This document shows positions 37,528-46,608 of a stretch of 64,000 nt of DNA, one piece after another. The notes under the pieces are model-generated. The model saw nothing but the letters and a program-made list of their open reading frames with translations, was not told where the DNA came from and did no database searches. Made by a program: the position numbers and the translations under genes. The stretch spans positions 248,001 to 312,000 of the forward strand of contig NZ_JAKLUA010000006.1 in NCBI RefSeq assembly GCF_022012435.1, given 5' to 3'. Positions within the stretch are counted from its first letter, which is position 1; each line of letters opens with the position of its first letter. The stretch is from Bradyrhizobium zhengyangense (lineage in GTDB: Bacteria; Pseudomonadota; Alphaproteobacteria; Rhizobiales; Xanthobacteraceae).

Positions 37528-37636
37528 CGGCTGCTTCTCGAACTCGCTCAGGGGGAGGTTTTCTGGCCCGGATATCGTGCTTCGGGCGCCGAAAATCAAG
37601 CGCCCGTGATCGGCTCAAATACCGGTCAGCCCCCTA

Positions 37637-38725
37637 CTAGCCTCCCAGCAGGCGACTGACGATGCGGGCGGCGTAGTCCACAGTCGGGATCACGCGGGCA
37701 TAATTCAGCCGCGTCGGCCCGATCACGCCCAAAACGCCGACGATGCGGCCGGCGGCATCCCGATAGGGCGAGATGATGGTGGAGGAGCCCGATAGCGAAA
37801 ACAGCTTGTTCTCGCTGCCGATGAAGATCCTGACACCTTCAGCGGTTTCGGCGCGCCCGAGCAGGTCGATCACGCCACGCTTGGTCTCGAGATCGTCGAA
37901 CAGCAGCCTGACACGCTCGAGATCCTCCAGCGCATGCAGATCTTCCAGCAGATTGGCGTGGCCGCGGACGATGAGCTGGCGGTCCTCATTCTCGCCGCCC
38001 GACCAGCTCGCGATGCCGGCCGAAATGACCTTTTGCGTCAGCTGATCGAGCTCGGCGCGGGCCTCGCCAAGCGCGGTTTCGAGCTCCAGCCGCGCCTCTG
38101 CCAGCGTCCGGCCGCGGATCCGGGCGTTGAGGAAATTGCCGGCCTCCGTGAGCGCAGAGGATGGAACTCCGGGCGGCAGGGTCAACACGCGGTTTTCGAC
38201 CTGACCATCCTCGCCGACCAGGATCACCAACGCCTTTTCGGGTTCCAGCCTAACGAATTCGATGTGTTTCAGCCGCGCATTTGATTTTGGCGTCAGCACG
38301 ACGGCGGCGGCGCGCGTGAGACCGGACAGCCGCGTCAGCGCTTCCGACAGCGCCGCCTCGACGGATTGGGCGTGGCCGACGGTCGCGAGCTGGCTCTGGA
38401 TCGACTGCCGCTCGGCCTCGTTGAGGTCGCCGACCTGCATCAGGGCGTCGACAAAGAAGCGCAGGCCGAGTTCCGTCGGCAACCTTCCGGCCGAGGTGTG
38501 CGGCGCATAGATCAGGCCGAGCTGTTCCAGATCGGCCATGACATTGCGGACCGAGGCCGGCGACAGCGGCATCGCGATCAGGCGCGAGATGTTGCGCGAG
38601 CCGACCGGCTCACCGGTCGCGAGATAGCTTTCGACAATTTGTCGAAAGATGTCGCGGGAACGCTCGTTGAGCTGGGCGAGGCCTGCGCGCGGCGCGATCA
38701 GATGGATCGGATCGTGATGGGCCAC
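37637..38725 (-). CDS. hrcA: Heat-shock repressor HrcA
   Basis: The 362-residue repressor binds CIRCE operators of groE-type genes and needs GroEL. Start chosen at GTG 38725 because AGAGGAG lies 9 bases upstream and this gives the normal opening [46 protein letters not shown]; a TTG at 38734 abuts the ribosome site and is unlikely. Winged HTH in residues about 20-85, then the dimer and inserted domains ending [34 protein letters not shown] found no CIRCE near it, so it does not seem to control itself or grpE here. Confidence 0.93.
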   Translation of the reverse strand: MAHHDPIHLIAPRAGLAQLNERSRDIFRQIVESYLATGEPVGSRNISRLIAMPLSPASVRNVMADLEQLGLIYAPHTSAGRLPTELGLRFFVDALMQVGDLNEAERQSIQSQLATVGHAQSVEAALSEALTRLSGLTRAAAVVLTPKSNARLKHIEFVRLEPEKALVILVGEDGQVENRVLTLPPGVPSSALTEAGNFLNARIRGRTLAEARLELETALGEARAELDQLTQKVISAGIASWSGGENEDRQLIVRGHANLLEDLHALEDLERVRLLFDDLETKRGVIDLLGRAETAEGVRIFIGSENKLFSLSGSSTIISPYRDAAGRIVGVLGVIGPTRLNYARVIPTVDYAARIVSRLLGG

Positions 38726-38893
38726 AGACGGCAACTCCTCTCAGATGCTTGTAATTTGGCCATCCAGGACGGTTCTGACAAGCGCGGCGTTTGCGGGGTC
38801 GATATCAGGGGGTGAAAAAGCCTTGCTGCCCACCCTGACCCCACCTACAAGCACCGCGAACAGCCCTACCCCATGAGTTCTGGAGGATTTCCC

Positions 38894-39607
38894 ATGCGGC
38901 CAAGCCGCCGTGCGCCCGACGAATTGCGCCCCGTGACGCTGGAGCGCGGCGTGGTCAAATATGCGGAAGGCTCCTGCCTCGTGAAATTCGGCGACACCCA
39001 TGTGCTGGTCACCGCCACGCTGGAAGATCGCCTGCCGCCATGGCTGAAGGGCCAGGGCCGCGGCTGGGTCACCGCCGAGTATGGCATGCTGCCGCGCGCG
39101 ACCTCCGAACGCACCCGCCGCGAAGCCGCCGCCGGCAAGCAGAGCGGCCGCACCGTCGAGATCCAGCGCCTGATCGGCCGCTCGTTGCGCACCATCGTCG
39201 ACCTCGAAGCGCTCGGCGAACGCCAGATCACGGTCGATTGCGACGTGCTCCAGGCCGACGGCGGCACCCGCACGGCGTCGATCACCGGCGCCTGGGTCGC
39301 GCTGGCCGACTGCATCGCTTGGATGAAGGCGCGCAACATGGTCAAGGCCAACGTGATGCGCGACAACGTCGCCGCGATCTCCTGCGGCATCTACAACGGC
39401 ACGCCGGTGCTCGATCTCGACTACGCCGAGGATTCGGAAGCCGAGACCGACGCCAATTTCGTCATGACCGGCGATGGCCGCATCGTCGAGGTGCAGGGCA
39501 CCGCAGAACGCGAGCCGTTCACGCAGGACGAGTTCCTGAAGCTGATCGCGCTGGCGCAGAAGGGCATCGCGCGTCTGGTGGACTTGCAGAAACTGGCTGT
39601 CGCGTAG
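38894..39607 (+). CDS. rph: Ribonuclease PH
   Basis: The 237-residue phosphorolytic exoribonuclease trims tRNA 3' ends. Start at ATG 38894 behind GGAGG. Motifs: [116 protein letters not shown] and [12 protein letters not shown], all diagnostic. It is divergent from hrcA (168 bp) and followed after 11 bp by rdgB, and that by hemW, likely one unit. Confidence 0.97.
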   Translation: MRPSRRAPDELRPVTLERGVVKYAEGSCLVKFGDTHVLVTATLEDRLPPWLKGQGRGWVTAEYGMLPRATSERTRREAAAGKQSGRTVEIQRLIGRSLRTIVDLEALGERQITVDCDVLQADGGTRTASITGAWVALADCIAWMKARNMVKANVMRDNVAAISCGIYNGTPVLDLDYAEDSEAETDANFVMTGDGRIVEVQGTAEREPFTQDEFLKLIALAQKGIARLVDLQKLAVA

Positions 39608-39618
39608 TCAATAGACCC

Positions 39619-40254
39619 ATGCACCGCCGAATCACCGGAAAGCTCGTCATCGCGACCCACAATCCCGGCAAGCTCGCCGAGATGAAGGAGCTGCTCGCGC
39701 CTCACGGCATCGAGGTGGTGTCGGCCGGTGAACTCGGCCTGGGCGAGCCCGACGAGACCGGCAACGACTTCCGCAGCAATGCCGCGATCAAGGCGATCGC
39801 GGCGGCGCAGGCGACCGGGCTGCCGTCCTTCGCCGACGATTCCGGCATCGTGGTCGACGCGCTCGACGGCGCGCCTGGCATCTACAGCGCGCGCTGGGCC
39901 GGTCCAAACAAAGACTTCGCCGCCGCGATGGCGCAGATCGAGCGTCTGTTGCAGGAGCGCGGTGCCATCAAGCCGGACAAGCGCAAAGCCCATTTCGTCT
40001 CCGCGCTCTGCGTCGCCTGGCCGGACAATCATCTCGAAGAGGTCGAGGCGCGCGTCGACGGCACGCTGGTATGGCCGCCGCGCGGCACTGCCGGCTTCGG
40101 TTACGATCCGATGTTCCTGCCCGACGGTCACATCAGAACCTTCGGCGAGATGGAAAGCATCGAGAAGCACGGCCTGCCGCCACTCGGCCTCGGCCTGTCG
40201 CACCGCGCCCGTGCCTTCGTGAAACTGGCGGAGATCTGCCTTGAGCCGCGCTAA
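39619..40254 (+). CDS. rdgB: RdgB/HAM1 non-canonical purine NTP pyrophosphatase
   Basis: The 211-residue enzyme hydrolyses dITP, XTP and related damaged nucleotides to monophosphates, keeping them out of [17 protein letters not shown] (about 13-26), [25 protein letters not shown] (about 70-95) with metal Asp residues, and [42 protein letters not shown] 39619 has little ribosome site but homology starts nearby. It overlaps the next gene hemW by 14 bp. Confidence 0.95.
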   Translation: MHRRITGKLVIATHNPGKLAEMKELLAPHGIEVVSAGELGLGEPDETGNDFRSNAAIKAIAAAQATGLPSFADDSGIVVDALDGAPGIYSARWAGPNKDFAAAMAQIERLLQERGAIKPDKRKAHFVSALCVAWPDNHLEEVEARVDGTLVWPPRGTAGFGYDPMFLPDGHIRTFGEMESIEKHGLPPLGLGLSHRARAFVKLAEICLEPR

Positions 40255-41398
40255 CAAGGATGCCTTCGGCGTCTACGTGCACTGGCCGTTCTGCCTGTCG
40301 AAGTGCCCCTATTGCGACTTCAACAGCCATGTCCGCCACGCCGCGATCGACGAGGCGCGCTTTGCTTCGGCCTTCGCCCGCGAGATCGCGACGACCGCCG
40401 CGCGCGCACCCGGACGCGAGGTCACCTCGATCTTCCTTGGCGGCGGCACGCCGTCGCTGATGCAGCCTTCAACCGTCGGTGCCGTGCTCGATGCCATCGG
40501 CAAGCACTGGACCGTCGCCAAGGACGTCGAAGTGACGCTGGAAGCGAACCCGACCAGTGTCGAAGCTACGCGCTTTGCCGGCTATCGCTCAGCCGGCGTC
40601 AACCGCGTCTCGCTCGGCGTGCAGGCGCTCGACGATGCCTCGCTGAAAGCGCTGGGCCGCATGCACAGCGCGCGAGAGGCGCTCGATGCCGTCGCGATCG
40701 CGCGCCGCTCGTTCGACCGTTACTCGTTCGATTTGATCTATGCCCGGCCCGACCAGACACCGGCGATGTGGGCGGACGAACTGCGCCTCGCGATCGATGA
40801 AGCCGCCGAACATCTGTCGCTCTACCAATTGACGATCGAGGAAGGCACGCCGTTCTTCGGCCTGCACCAGGCCGGCAAGCTGAAGACGCCGGATGAAGCC
40901 GTGGCGCGCGCGCTCTACGACGTCACGCAGGAAACCTGCGACAAGCTCGGGCTGCCCGCCTACGAGATTTCCAACCACGCACGGCGCGGCGCCGAGTGCC
41001 GACACAATCTGGTGTACTGGCGCGGCGAGGAATATGCCGGCATCGGTCCCGGCGCCCATGGCCGCCTCGACATCGACGGTATCAGGCACGCCACCGCCAC
41101 CGAGAAGCGCCCGGAAGCCTGGCTGATGCGCGTCGAGACCAACGGCGACGGAATCGTCACCGACGATCTCCTCAACAGCGAAGAGCGCGCCGACGAATTC
41201 CTGCTGATGGGATTGCGCTTGGCCGAGGGTATCGATCCCGAGCGCTACAAGGCGCTCGCCGGCCGCCCGCTCGACCCCAAACGTATCGCGCTGCTGCGTG
41301 AAGAGGGCGCGATCACGGTCGATGCGACGGGCCGCCTGCGCGTGACCAGCAGCGGATTCCCGGTGCTCGATGCGGTGGTCGCCGATCTCGCGGCGTAG
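40241..41398 (+). CDS. hemW: Radical SAM heme chaperone HemW
   Basis: The 385-residue protein inserts heme into respiratory enzymes and resembles oxygen-independent coproporphyrinogen oxidase but lacks that activity. The TTG at 40241 is supported by GGAG at 40230-40233 with 7 nt spacing and gives the normal start [17 protein letters not shown]. Radical SAM cluster CLSKCPYC (Cys18, Cys22, Cys25), then [40 protein letters not shown], and C-terminal HemN-like domain with [35 protein letters not shown]. It overlaps rdgB by 14 bp. Convergent with the LppC-like gene, family A repeat between. Confidence 0.92.
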   Translation: MSRANKDAFGVYVHWPFCLSKCPYCDFNSHVRHAAIDEARFASAFAREIATTAARAPGREVTSIFLGGGTPSLMQPSTVGAVLDAIGKHWTVAKDVEVTLEANPTSVEATRFAGYRSAGVNRVSLGVQALDDASLKALGRMHSAREALDAVAIARRSFDRYSFDLIYARPDQTPAMWADELRLAIDEAAEHLSLYQLTIEEGTPFFGLHQAGKLKTPDEAVARALYDVTQETCDKLGLPAYEISNHARRGAECRHNLVYWRGEEYAGIGPGAHGRLDIDGIRHATATEKRPEAWLMRVETNGDGIVTDDLLNSEERADEFLLMGLRLAEGIDPERYKALAGRPLDPKRIALLREEGAITVDATGRLRVTSSGFPVLDAVVADLAA

Positions 41399-41405
41399 CG
41401 AGATC

Positions 41406-41499
41406 TCGTAGGGTGGGGCAAAGGCGCACTTGCGCCGTGCCCACGATCTCTCTCGATCACGGAAACTGCGTGGGCACGCTACGCTTTGCCCGCCCCACG
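41406..41499. repeat. Intergenic palindromic repeat family A, copy 3
   Basis: Starts TCGTAGGGTGGGGCAAAG with one extra G compared to copy 1 and ends CTTTGCCCGCCCCACG. It lies between convergent hemW and the LppC-like gene. Slightly diverged from copies 1 and 2. Confidence 0.87.
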
Positions 41500-41515
41500 G
41501 CACCGTCGTCCTGAG

Positions 41516-42739
41516 CTACGCCCCAAAACTCTTCGGCGAGCCCGCGACCGCGACACCGCCACCTGTCGTCACCTTCATCACCGCAAGTCCGCGCTCATTG
41601 GTGCCGTCGGCGCGGAAGCGGAACAGGCCGTCGATGCCGGCAAAGCCTGAGGGGTTGGTGAGCACATCGGACGAGAAGCGCGTGGTGCCTTGCGTGCGCG
41701 CGAGCGCAGCAACGAGCGCGACCGCGTCATAAGCGAGCGTCGCGGTGCGGATCGGATCGGCGCCGTATTTGGTGCGATAGCGGCCGGAGAACGCGCGAAA
41801 ACCCGCCGGATCGGGCGCGGCGTAGAGGCCGCCTTGCAAGTTTGGGCTGGCATAGACACGCGGACTGTCCCACAGGCCGGTGCCGAGCAGCTGGATGTTG
41901 CGCAAATTGGCGCCGGCCGCGGTCATCGCATCGGCGACCGCAACGACGGAATCGCCGTCATCGGCAATGAACAGCGCATCCGCACTGCCGAGCTGCTGCG
42001 CCACCGATCGCGCCGGCGTCGCACGATCGGCGCCGTATTTCTCGAACGCGACGACGCGGCCGCCACGCCGCGGCACGGCTGCCTTCACCGCGGCTTCGAC
42101 GACATTGCCATAGGCATTATCAGGCACCAGCACGGCGACGGAGCGTTTGCCGATGCTGGCTGAGTATTCGATGATGCGATTGACGTCGGACTCCGGCAGG
42201 AAGCTCAGCAGATAGACGCCGCGGCCGGCAATGCTCGAATCGGTCGAGAACGCGATCACCGAAATGCCGCGCGTGCGCGCGACCTGCGCCACCGCCGGCA
42301 CCGACTGCGCGAACAGCGGCCCCAGAATGATCTCGGCGCCTTCATCCACCGCCTGCTGCGCGCCGGCTTGCGCGCCCTGCGGGCTGCCATTGTCGTCCTT
42401 GATCAGGAGCTGGATGTTCGGGTTCTGGAACTCGGCCAGCGCCATCTCGGCGGCATTGCGCATGGATTGCGCGGCAAGCCCGGCATTGCCGGCGGCCGAG
42501 AGCGGCAGAATCACGGCAACCTTCACGCCGCCGGTGCCGGCGGTGGTCGCCTGCTGCGGCGGACCAGCCGGCTGGGCCGGCGGCGGCGAGGAGCTGGAGA
42601 ACTGGCTGAGGCTCTGCTGCACACCGGCGCAGGCGGACAGCAGGGGCGTGCCGAGCAGCAGGCCAAGCGCACTCCGCCGGGTCGCCCCTGACATCAGGCG
42701 CCCCTTGACGGGAGACTTCAGATCACGCGGGCCCACCAT
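41516..42739 (-). CDS. LppC/penicillin-binding-protein-activator-like lipoprotein
   Basis: The product has 407 residues from ATG 42739; ATG 42694 with AAGGGG upstream is an equally good start giving a tighter signal peptide MSGATRRSALGLLLGTPLLSAC. Lipobox LLSAC predicts outer or inner membrane anchoring. A Pro/Gln/Ser-rich linker precedes a periplasmic binding-protein fold (VKVAVILPLSAAGNAGLAAQSMRNAAEMAL, GAEIILGPLFAQSVPAVAQVARTRGISVIAFSTDSSIAG). Resembles LpoA/LppC-type activators of PBP1A or ABC-type branched amino acid binding proteins. A direct role in cell-wall synthesis is inference. It is divergent from rsmI. Confidence 0.75.
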   Translation of the reverse strand: MVGPRDLKSPVKGRLMSGATRRSALGLLLGTPLLSACAGVQQSLSQFSSSSPPPAQPAGPPQQATTAGTGGVKVAVILPLSAAGNAGLAAQSMRNAAEMALAEFQNPNIQLLIKDDNGSPQGAQAGAQQAVDEGAEIILGPLFAQSVPAVAQVARTRGISVIAFSTDSSIAGRGVYLLSFLPESDVNRIIEYSASIGKRSVAVLVPDNAYGNVVEAAVKAAVPRRGGRVVAFEKYGADRATPARSVAQQLGSADALFIADDGDSVVAVADAMTAAGANLRNIQLLGTGLWDSPRVYASPNLQGGLYAAPDPAGFRAFSGRYRTKYGADPIRTATLAYDAVALVAALARTQGTTRFSSDVLTNPSGFAGIDGLFRFRADGTNERGLAVMKVTTGGGVAVAGSPKSFGA

Positions 42740-42964
42740 CTCAGCTTCTCTTCTGACCGGCCGCATCTGCGCCAGTCACAACATTCTTTCCGCGACACAA
42801 GCCGCGGATTCAGGCATATTGTCGGCAAATAGTTAACCAAAACAAAAGGATAATGACCGCTTAACGCGACCGTCGTCCTGTCCTGGCTTGCTGTCCGCCG
42901 TCCGTCACGAAAGCATCAAGGCGCCGTTTCCGCCGTGAATATGGCGCTGACGCTCCACTCCCTC

Positions 42965-42995
42965 TGGAATGTGATGCCGGATGGATCACATTCCA
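42965..42995. repeat. Perfect 11 bp inverted repeat
   Basis: Arms TGGAATGTGAT (42965-42975) and ATCACATTCCA (42985-42995) around a nine-base loop GCCGGATGG. As RNA it would form a stable hairpin 97 bp before rsmI; as DNA it could be an operator. Confidence 0.75.
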
Positions 42996-43027
42996 GTCCT
43001 TCCTCGCCCCGCTTCAATATCCTGGCC

Positions 43028-43077
43028 AGGCATGATCTTTTTCGAGGGGCCGGTTCCCAGCCCCTGACATCATGCCT
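43028..43077. repeat. Palindromic repeat family D, copy 2
   Basis: Outer arms AGGCATGAT (43028-43036) and ATCATGCCT (43069-43077); inner stem AGGGGC (43045-43050) with GCCCCT (43060-43065). It aligns with copy 1 at 57768 with compensatory changes in the inner stem. Fifteen bp before the rsmI start. Confidence 0.75.
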
Positions 43078-43091
43078 AAGTTCATCTCATT

Positions 43092-44042
43092 ATGCGCGCA
43101 AAGCCGGCCCCGATAAATACGACTGAAGCCACGGACGCCGCCTCGCGCGGGTTCTCCATCGATGCCCACCGGCTCGTGGCGCCGAAACTCGCGGCCGGCC
43201 TCTATCTGGTCGCGACCCCCATCGGCAATCTCGGTGACATCACGCTGCGCGCCCTGCAGACGCTGGCCGCCGTCGAAATCATCGCCTGCGAGGACACAAG
43301 GATCACGCGGCGCCTGACCGAGCGCTACGACATCGCGGCGCAGCTCAAGCCGTATCACGAGCACAATGCGGAGGCCGCGCGGCCCAAAATCCTGGAGGCG
43401 CTCGCGGCCGGCGGCTCGGTCGCGCTGGTGTCGGACGCCGGCACCCCGCTGATTTCCGATCCTGGCTACAAGCTGGTGCGCGAGGTCTGCGCCGCGGGCC
43501 ATGCGGTCTATGCCCTGCCCGGCCCGTCCTCGGTGCTGGCGGCGCTGTCCGTCGCCGCGCTGCCGACCGATCGCTTCTTCTTCGAAGGTTTTCTGCCGTC
43601 CAAGTCCGCCGCGCGAAAATCGCGCCTGGCCGAGCTCGCCCGCATCGATGCGACGCTGGTGATGTTCGAATCCGGCAATCGTGTGCAGGATACGCTCGCC
43701 GAGCTCGCCGAGATCATGGGCACGCGCGAGGCCGCGATCTGCCGCGAGCTGACCAAACTGCACGAGGAGATTTCACGCGCGACGCTGAGCGAGCTCGCGC
43801 GCGAGGCGGACACGCTGGAGACGCGCGGCGAATTCGTGCTGGTGATCGCTCCGCCCGCCGCCGATGCCGATGTGCTGACAGCGGATGCGCTGGACGATCT
43901 CCTGCGCACGCAGCTTTCCACGCACAGCGTCAAGGACGCGGTCGCGCATGCCGTCGCACTCTCGGGCCGGCCGCGCCGCGAGGTCTATGCCCGCGCACTC
44001 GAACTCGCCAAAGATTTGCGGGGCGGCGATGGCGAAAACTAA
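43092..44042 (+). CDS. rsmI: 16S rRNA (cytidine-1402-2'-O)-methyltransferase
   Basis: The 316-residue SAM enzyme of the tetrapyrrole methylase fold modifies C1402 in the 16S decoding centre together with RsmH. Motifs: [19 protein letters not shown] (about 36-54), [31 protein letters not shown], and [42 protein letters not shown]. Start at ATG 43092 has a weak ribosome site; the first 30 residues are not conserved. It overlaps the yraN gene by 14 bp. Confidence 0.95.
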   Translation: MRAKPAPINTTEATDAASRGFSIDAHRLVAPKLAAGLYLVATPIGNLGDITLRALQTLAAVEIIACEDTRITRRLTERYDIAAQLKPYHEHNAEAARPKILEALAAGGSVALVSDAGTPLISDPGYKLVREVCAAGHAVYALPGPSSVLAALSVAALPTDRFFFEGFLPSKSAARKSRLAELARIDATLVMFESGNRVQDTLAELAEIMGTREAAICRELTKLHEEISRATLSELAREADTLETRGEFVLVIAPPAADADVLTADALDDLLRTQLSTHSVKDAVAHAVALSGRPRREVYARALELAKDLRGGDGEN

Positions 44043-44430
44043 AGCGCCGGCCGAACCGAAGATCGCCTCGCCCGAGCGCGTCGCCGCGTTTCGCACCGGC
44101 ATCTCCGCCGAGAGCCGCGCCGCTGCCTATCTGATGGCGAAAGGCTACCGCATCCTCGCCAAACGCTACCGCACGGCGCATGGCGAGATCGACCTCGTTG
44201 CGCGCCGCCGCAACCTGATCGCCTTCGTCGAGGTCAAGGCGCGCGCCAGCCTCGACGAGGCCGCCTATGCGGTGACGCCGCGCCAGCAGCAACGCATCAT
44301 CGATGCCGCGCAGGGCTGGCTGATAGCGCATCCCGAGCATGCGGAATTCGAATTGCGATTCGACGCCGTGCTGATTGCGCCGCGCTCACTTCCACGCCAT
44401 GTGTTGGCGGCATTCGACGCCTCGACCTGA
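44029..44430 (+). CDS. YraN/UPF0102 family protein
   Basis: The 133-residue protein starts at ATG 44029, inside the end of rsmI (GGGGCGGCG upstream). The core [66 protein letters not shown] fits YraN, a predicted endonuclease-like fold with PD-(D/E)xK residues (E-I-D-L...EVKAR). Function is unproven; it is often next to rsmI in bacteria. gshB follows 10 bp downstream. Confidence 0.9.
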   Translation: MAKTKAPAEPKIASPERVAAFRTGISAESRAAAYLMAKGYRILAKRYRTAHGEIDLVARRRNLIAFVEVKARASLDEAAYAVTPRQQQRIIDAAQGWLIAHPEHAEFELRFDAVLIAPRSLPRHVLAAFDAST

Positions 44431-44440
44431 AAGGCAGACC

Positions 44441-45385
44441 ATGAAACTGAACATCGCCGTCCAGATGGACCCCATCGCCCGCATCAACATCAAGGGCGAC
44501 TCCACCTTTGCGCTGCTTCTGGAGGCGCAGAAGCGCGGCCACGGCCTGTCCTATTACACCCCCGACAAGCTCTCGATGGTCGGCGAGGAGATCGTGGCGC
44601 CGGTCCAGCTGCTGACGGTGCGCGACGAGCCCGGTGATCACTTCACCCTCGGCGAGCCAAGGCGCGAGGCACTGAACGGCTTTGACGTGGTGCTGCTGCG
44701 CCAGGACCCGCCGTTCGATCTCGCCTACATCACCTCGACGCATCTGCTCGAGCGCATCCATCCGAAGACGCTGGTCGTCAACGATCCCGCCTCGGTGCGC
44801 AACGCGCCGGAAAAACTGTTCGTGATGAACTTTCCGCAGCTGATGCCGCCGACCCTGATCTCGCGCGATCTCGACGAGATCAACGCGTTCCGCGACAAGC
44901 ATGGGGCCGTGGTGATGAAGCCGCTGCACGGCCATGGCGGCGCCGCGGTATTCCGCGTGATGCCGCAGGACATGAATTTCGGCTCGCTCTACGACATGTT
45001 CTCGGTGACGTTCAAAGAGGCCTGGGTGATCCAGCAGTTCATCCCCGAGGTGAAGCACGGCGACAAGCGCATCATCCTGGTCGATGGCGAGTTCGCCGGC
45101 GCCGTGAACCGCGTGCCTGCGGCCGACGACCTCCGCTCCAACATGGTGCGCGGCGGCGCGGCCAAGGAGACCGAGCTGACGCCGCGCGAGCGCGAGATTT
45201 GCGCCACCGTTGGACCTGCGCTGCGCGAACGCGGCCTGCTCTTCGTTGGGATCGACGTCATCAACGGCAACCTCACCGAGATCAACGTCACCTCGCCCAC
45301 CGGCATCCGCGCCATTGCACGACTTGGCGGGCCTGACGTCGCGGCCAAGATCTGGGACGTGATCGAGCGGAAGCGGGCGAAGTAG
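44441..45385 (+). CDS. gshB: Glutathione synthetase
   Basis: The 314-residue ATP-grasp enzyme adds glycine to gamma-glutamylcysteine. [33 protein letters not shown] is the substrate-binding opening, [21 protein letters not shown] the middle, [16 protein letters not shown] the ATP loop and [31 protein letters not shown]-type C-terminal pocket. Start at ATG 44441 after AAGGCAGACC. Transcribed with rsmI and yraN. An 8 bp stem (45397-45418) lies just after the stop. Confidence 0.96.
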   Translation: MKLNIAVQMDPIARINIKGDSTFALLLEAQKRGHGLSYYTPDKLSMVGEEIVAPVQLLTVRDEPGDHFTLGEPRREALNGFDVVLLRQDPPFDLAYITSTHLLERIHPKTLVVNDPASVRNAPEKLFVMNFPQLMPPTLISRDLDEINAFRDKHGAVVMKPLHGHGGAAVFRVMPQDMNFGSLYDMFSVTFKEAWVIQQFIPEVKHGDKRIILVDGEFAGAVNRVPAADDLRSNMVRGGAAKETELTPREREICATVGPALRERGLLFVGIDVINGNLTEINVTSPTGIRAIARLGGPDVAAKIWDVIERKRAK

Positions 45386-45782
45386 GGGTTGCGTCACGCG
45401 CTCTGCCAAGAGAGCGCGCGATCTCTCCCAATGTCCCGGCGCACCGCGCGCAATTGCGCGCTAGGCCGGGACGACACTGATGATGTGGTGCGCTGCGTCT
45501 TATCTCACTACCAAGATCAGGCGCCTCCCGGCCACCCCTCCACTAACCACCCGTTCACCATGACGCCCCGCGTTATCATCCGGACGCGGGAGCGCACCCG
45601 CGTGTTTCTACGGGGCCAACGGCCGAGCGACTAACGCGGCATTCACCATCTGCCCAAAACTCGCTTCGTCACTGCCCATCACACTCGGCCTCGCAACACC
45701 CCTTATACTTTTACTCCCTACTCATCGATGCGGGGGAACCCGCCACGTGCGGTTCGAGTGCCCCGCGTAAGAGTAGAAGCGT
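45386..45782. other. Structured intergenic region before the tad genes
   Basis: No gene in 397 bp. It carries a hairpin CGCGCTCT/AGAGCGCG (45397-45418) after gshB, a larger palindrome with GTCCCGGC/GCCGGGAC ends and GCGCGCAATTGCGCGC centre (45433-45472) related to family B, a stem ACGCGGG/CCCGCGT followed by GTTTCT (45584-45609, possible terminator), and a TATACT box at 45704-45709 that may be the -10 of the cpa promoter. Confidence 0.55.
45584..45609 (+). terminator. Possible terminator upstream of cpaB
   Basis: Stem ACGCGGG (45584-45590) and CCCGCGT (45597-45603) with six-base loop, followed by GTTTCT. The short T run makes it a weak candidate. Confidence 0.4.
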
Positions 45783-46601
45783 ATGAACACCGCACGCATT
45801 GTCGTTCTCGTCATTGCGCTCGGCGCCGGCGGCGTCGCTGCGTATCTCGCCAGCGGTTACGACAACAAGCCCGCACCCGTCGCCCAGGTGGTCGAGAAGC
45901 TGCCGACGGTCGAGGTGCTCGTCGCCAAATCCGACATCCAGCTCGGCCAGGCCGTGAAGGCCGAGGATCTGCTATGGCAGACCTGGCCGCAAGCGACCGC
46001 CAGCAGCGCCTTCATTCGCCGCGACAGCCGGCCCGACGCACAGACCCAGATCGCCGGCTCGATCGCGCGCGTGCCGTTGATGCAGGGCGAGCCGATCCGC
46101 GAGCAGAAGCTCGTCAAGGCCGACGGCTCCGGCTTCATGGCCGCGATCCTGCCGTCCGGCATGCGGGCCGTTTCCACCGAAATCTCGGCCGAGACCGGCG
46201 CCGGCGGCTTCATCCTGCCGAACGACCGCGTCGACATCGTCCTGACGCGTCGCCTGAAGAATCCCGATGGCCCCAACGGCCAGACCGGCGGCAATGACCT
46301 GATCCTGTCGGAAGTCGTCCTGACCAACATCCGCGTGCTCGCGATTGATCAGGCGCCGAAGGAAAAGGACGGCCAGAACGCCGTGCTCGGCAAGACCGTC
46401 ACGCTCGAGCTCCGGCCCGACCAGGTCGCGACGCTCTCGGCCTCGCGCCAGGGTGGCACGCTGACACTCGCACTGCGCAGCATTGCCGATGCCAGCGCCT
46501 CCGACGGTGGACCGGAAGAGCAGGCACTCAAGCAGCGCCAGACCGGCGTGAACGTGATTCGCTACGGCGTACAGGCGCGACAGCTGACGTCACAGAAGTG
46601 A
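45783..46601 (+). CDS. cpaB: Flp pilus assembly protein CpaB
   Basis: The 272-residue periplasmic protein of the Tad/Flp pilus: one N-terminal membrane anchor (residues 4-24: ARIVVLVIALGAGGVAAYLASGY) and a SAF domain (VEVLVAKSDIQLGQAVKAEDLLWQTWPQ), then LPSGMRAVSTEISAETGAGGFILPNDRVDIVLTRR. It works with secretin CpaC in the periplasm/outer membrane channel. First gene of the cpaBCDE run; cpaC starts 7 bp downstream. Confidence 0.92.
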   Translation: MNTARIVVLVIALGAGGVAAYLASGYDNKPAPVAQVVEKLPTVEVLVAKSDIQLGQAVKAEDLLWQTWPQATASSAFIRRDSRPDAQTQIAGSIARVPLMQGEPIREQKLVKADGSGFMAAILPSGMRAVSTEISAETGAGGFILPNDRVDIVLTRRLKNPDGPNGQTGGNDLILSEVVLTNIRVLAIDQAPKEKDGQNAVLGKTVTLELRPDQVATLSASRQGGTLTLALRSIADASASDGGPEEQALKQRQTGVNVIRYGVQARQLTSQK

Positions 46602-46608
46602 TGGGGAC

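Larger units (their letters stand above)
42740..43091. other. Structured intergenic region upstream of rsmI
   Basis: No gene in this 352 bp. It holds a perfect 11 bp dyad TGGAATGTGAT..ATCACATTCCA (42965-42995, 9 bp centre) and a family D repeat copy 2 (43028-43077). An AT-rich part around 42825-42855 (TTAACCAAAACAAAAGG) probably carries the promoter of the lipoprotein gene. Confidence 0.6.

Noticed and set aside
38600-38900. CIRCE operator (TTAGCACTC-N9-GAGTGCTAA) near hrcA
   Set aside because: I looked for both half-sites on both strands around hrcA, grpE and dnaK and found none.
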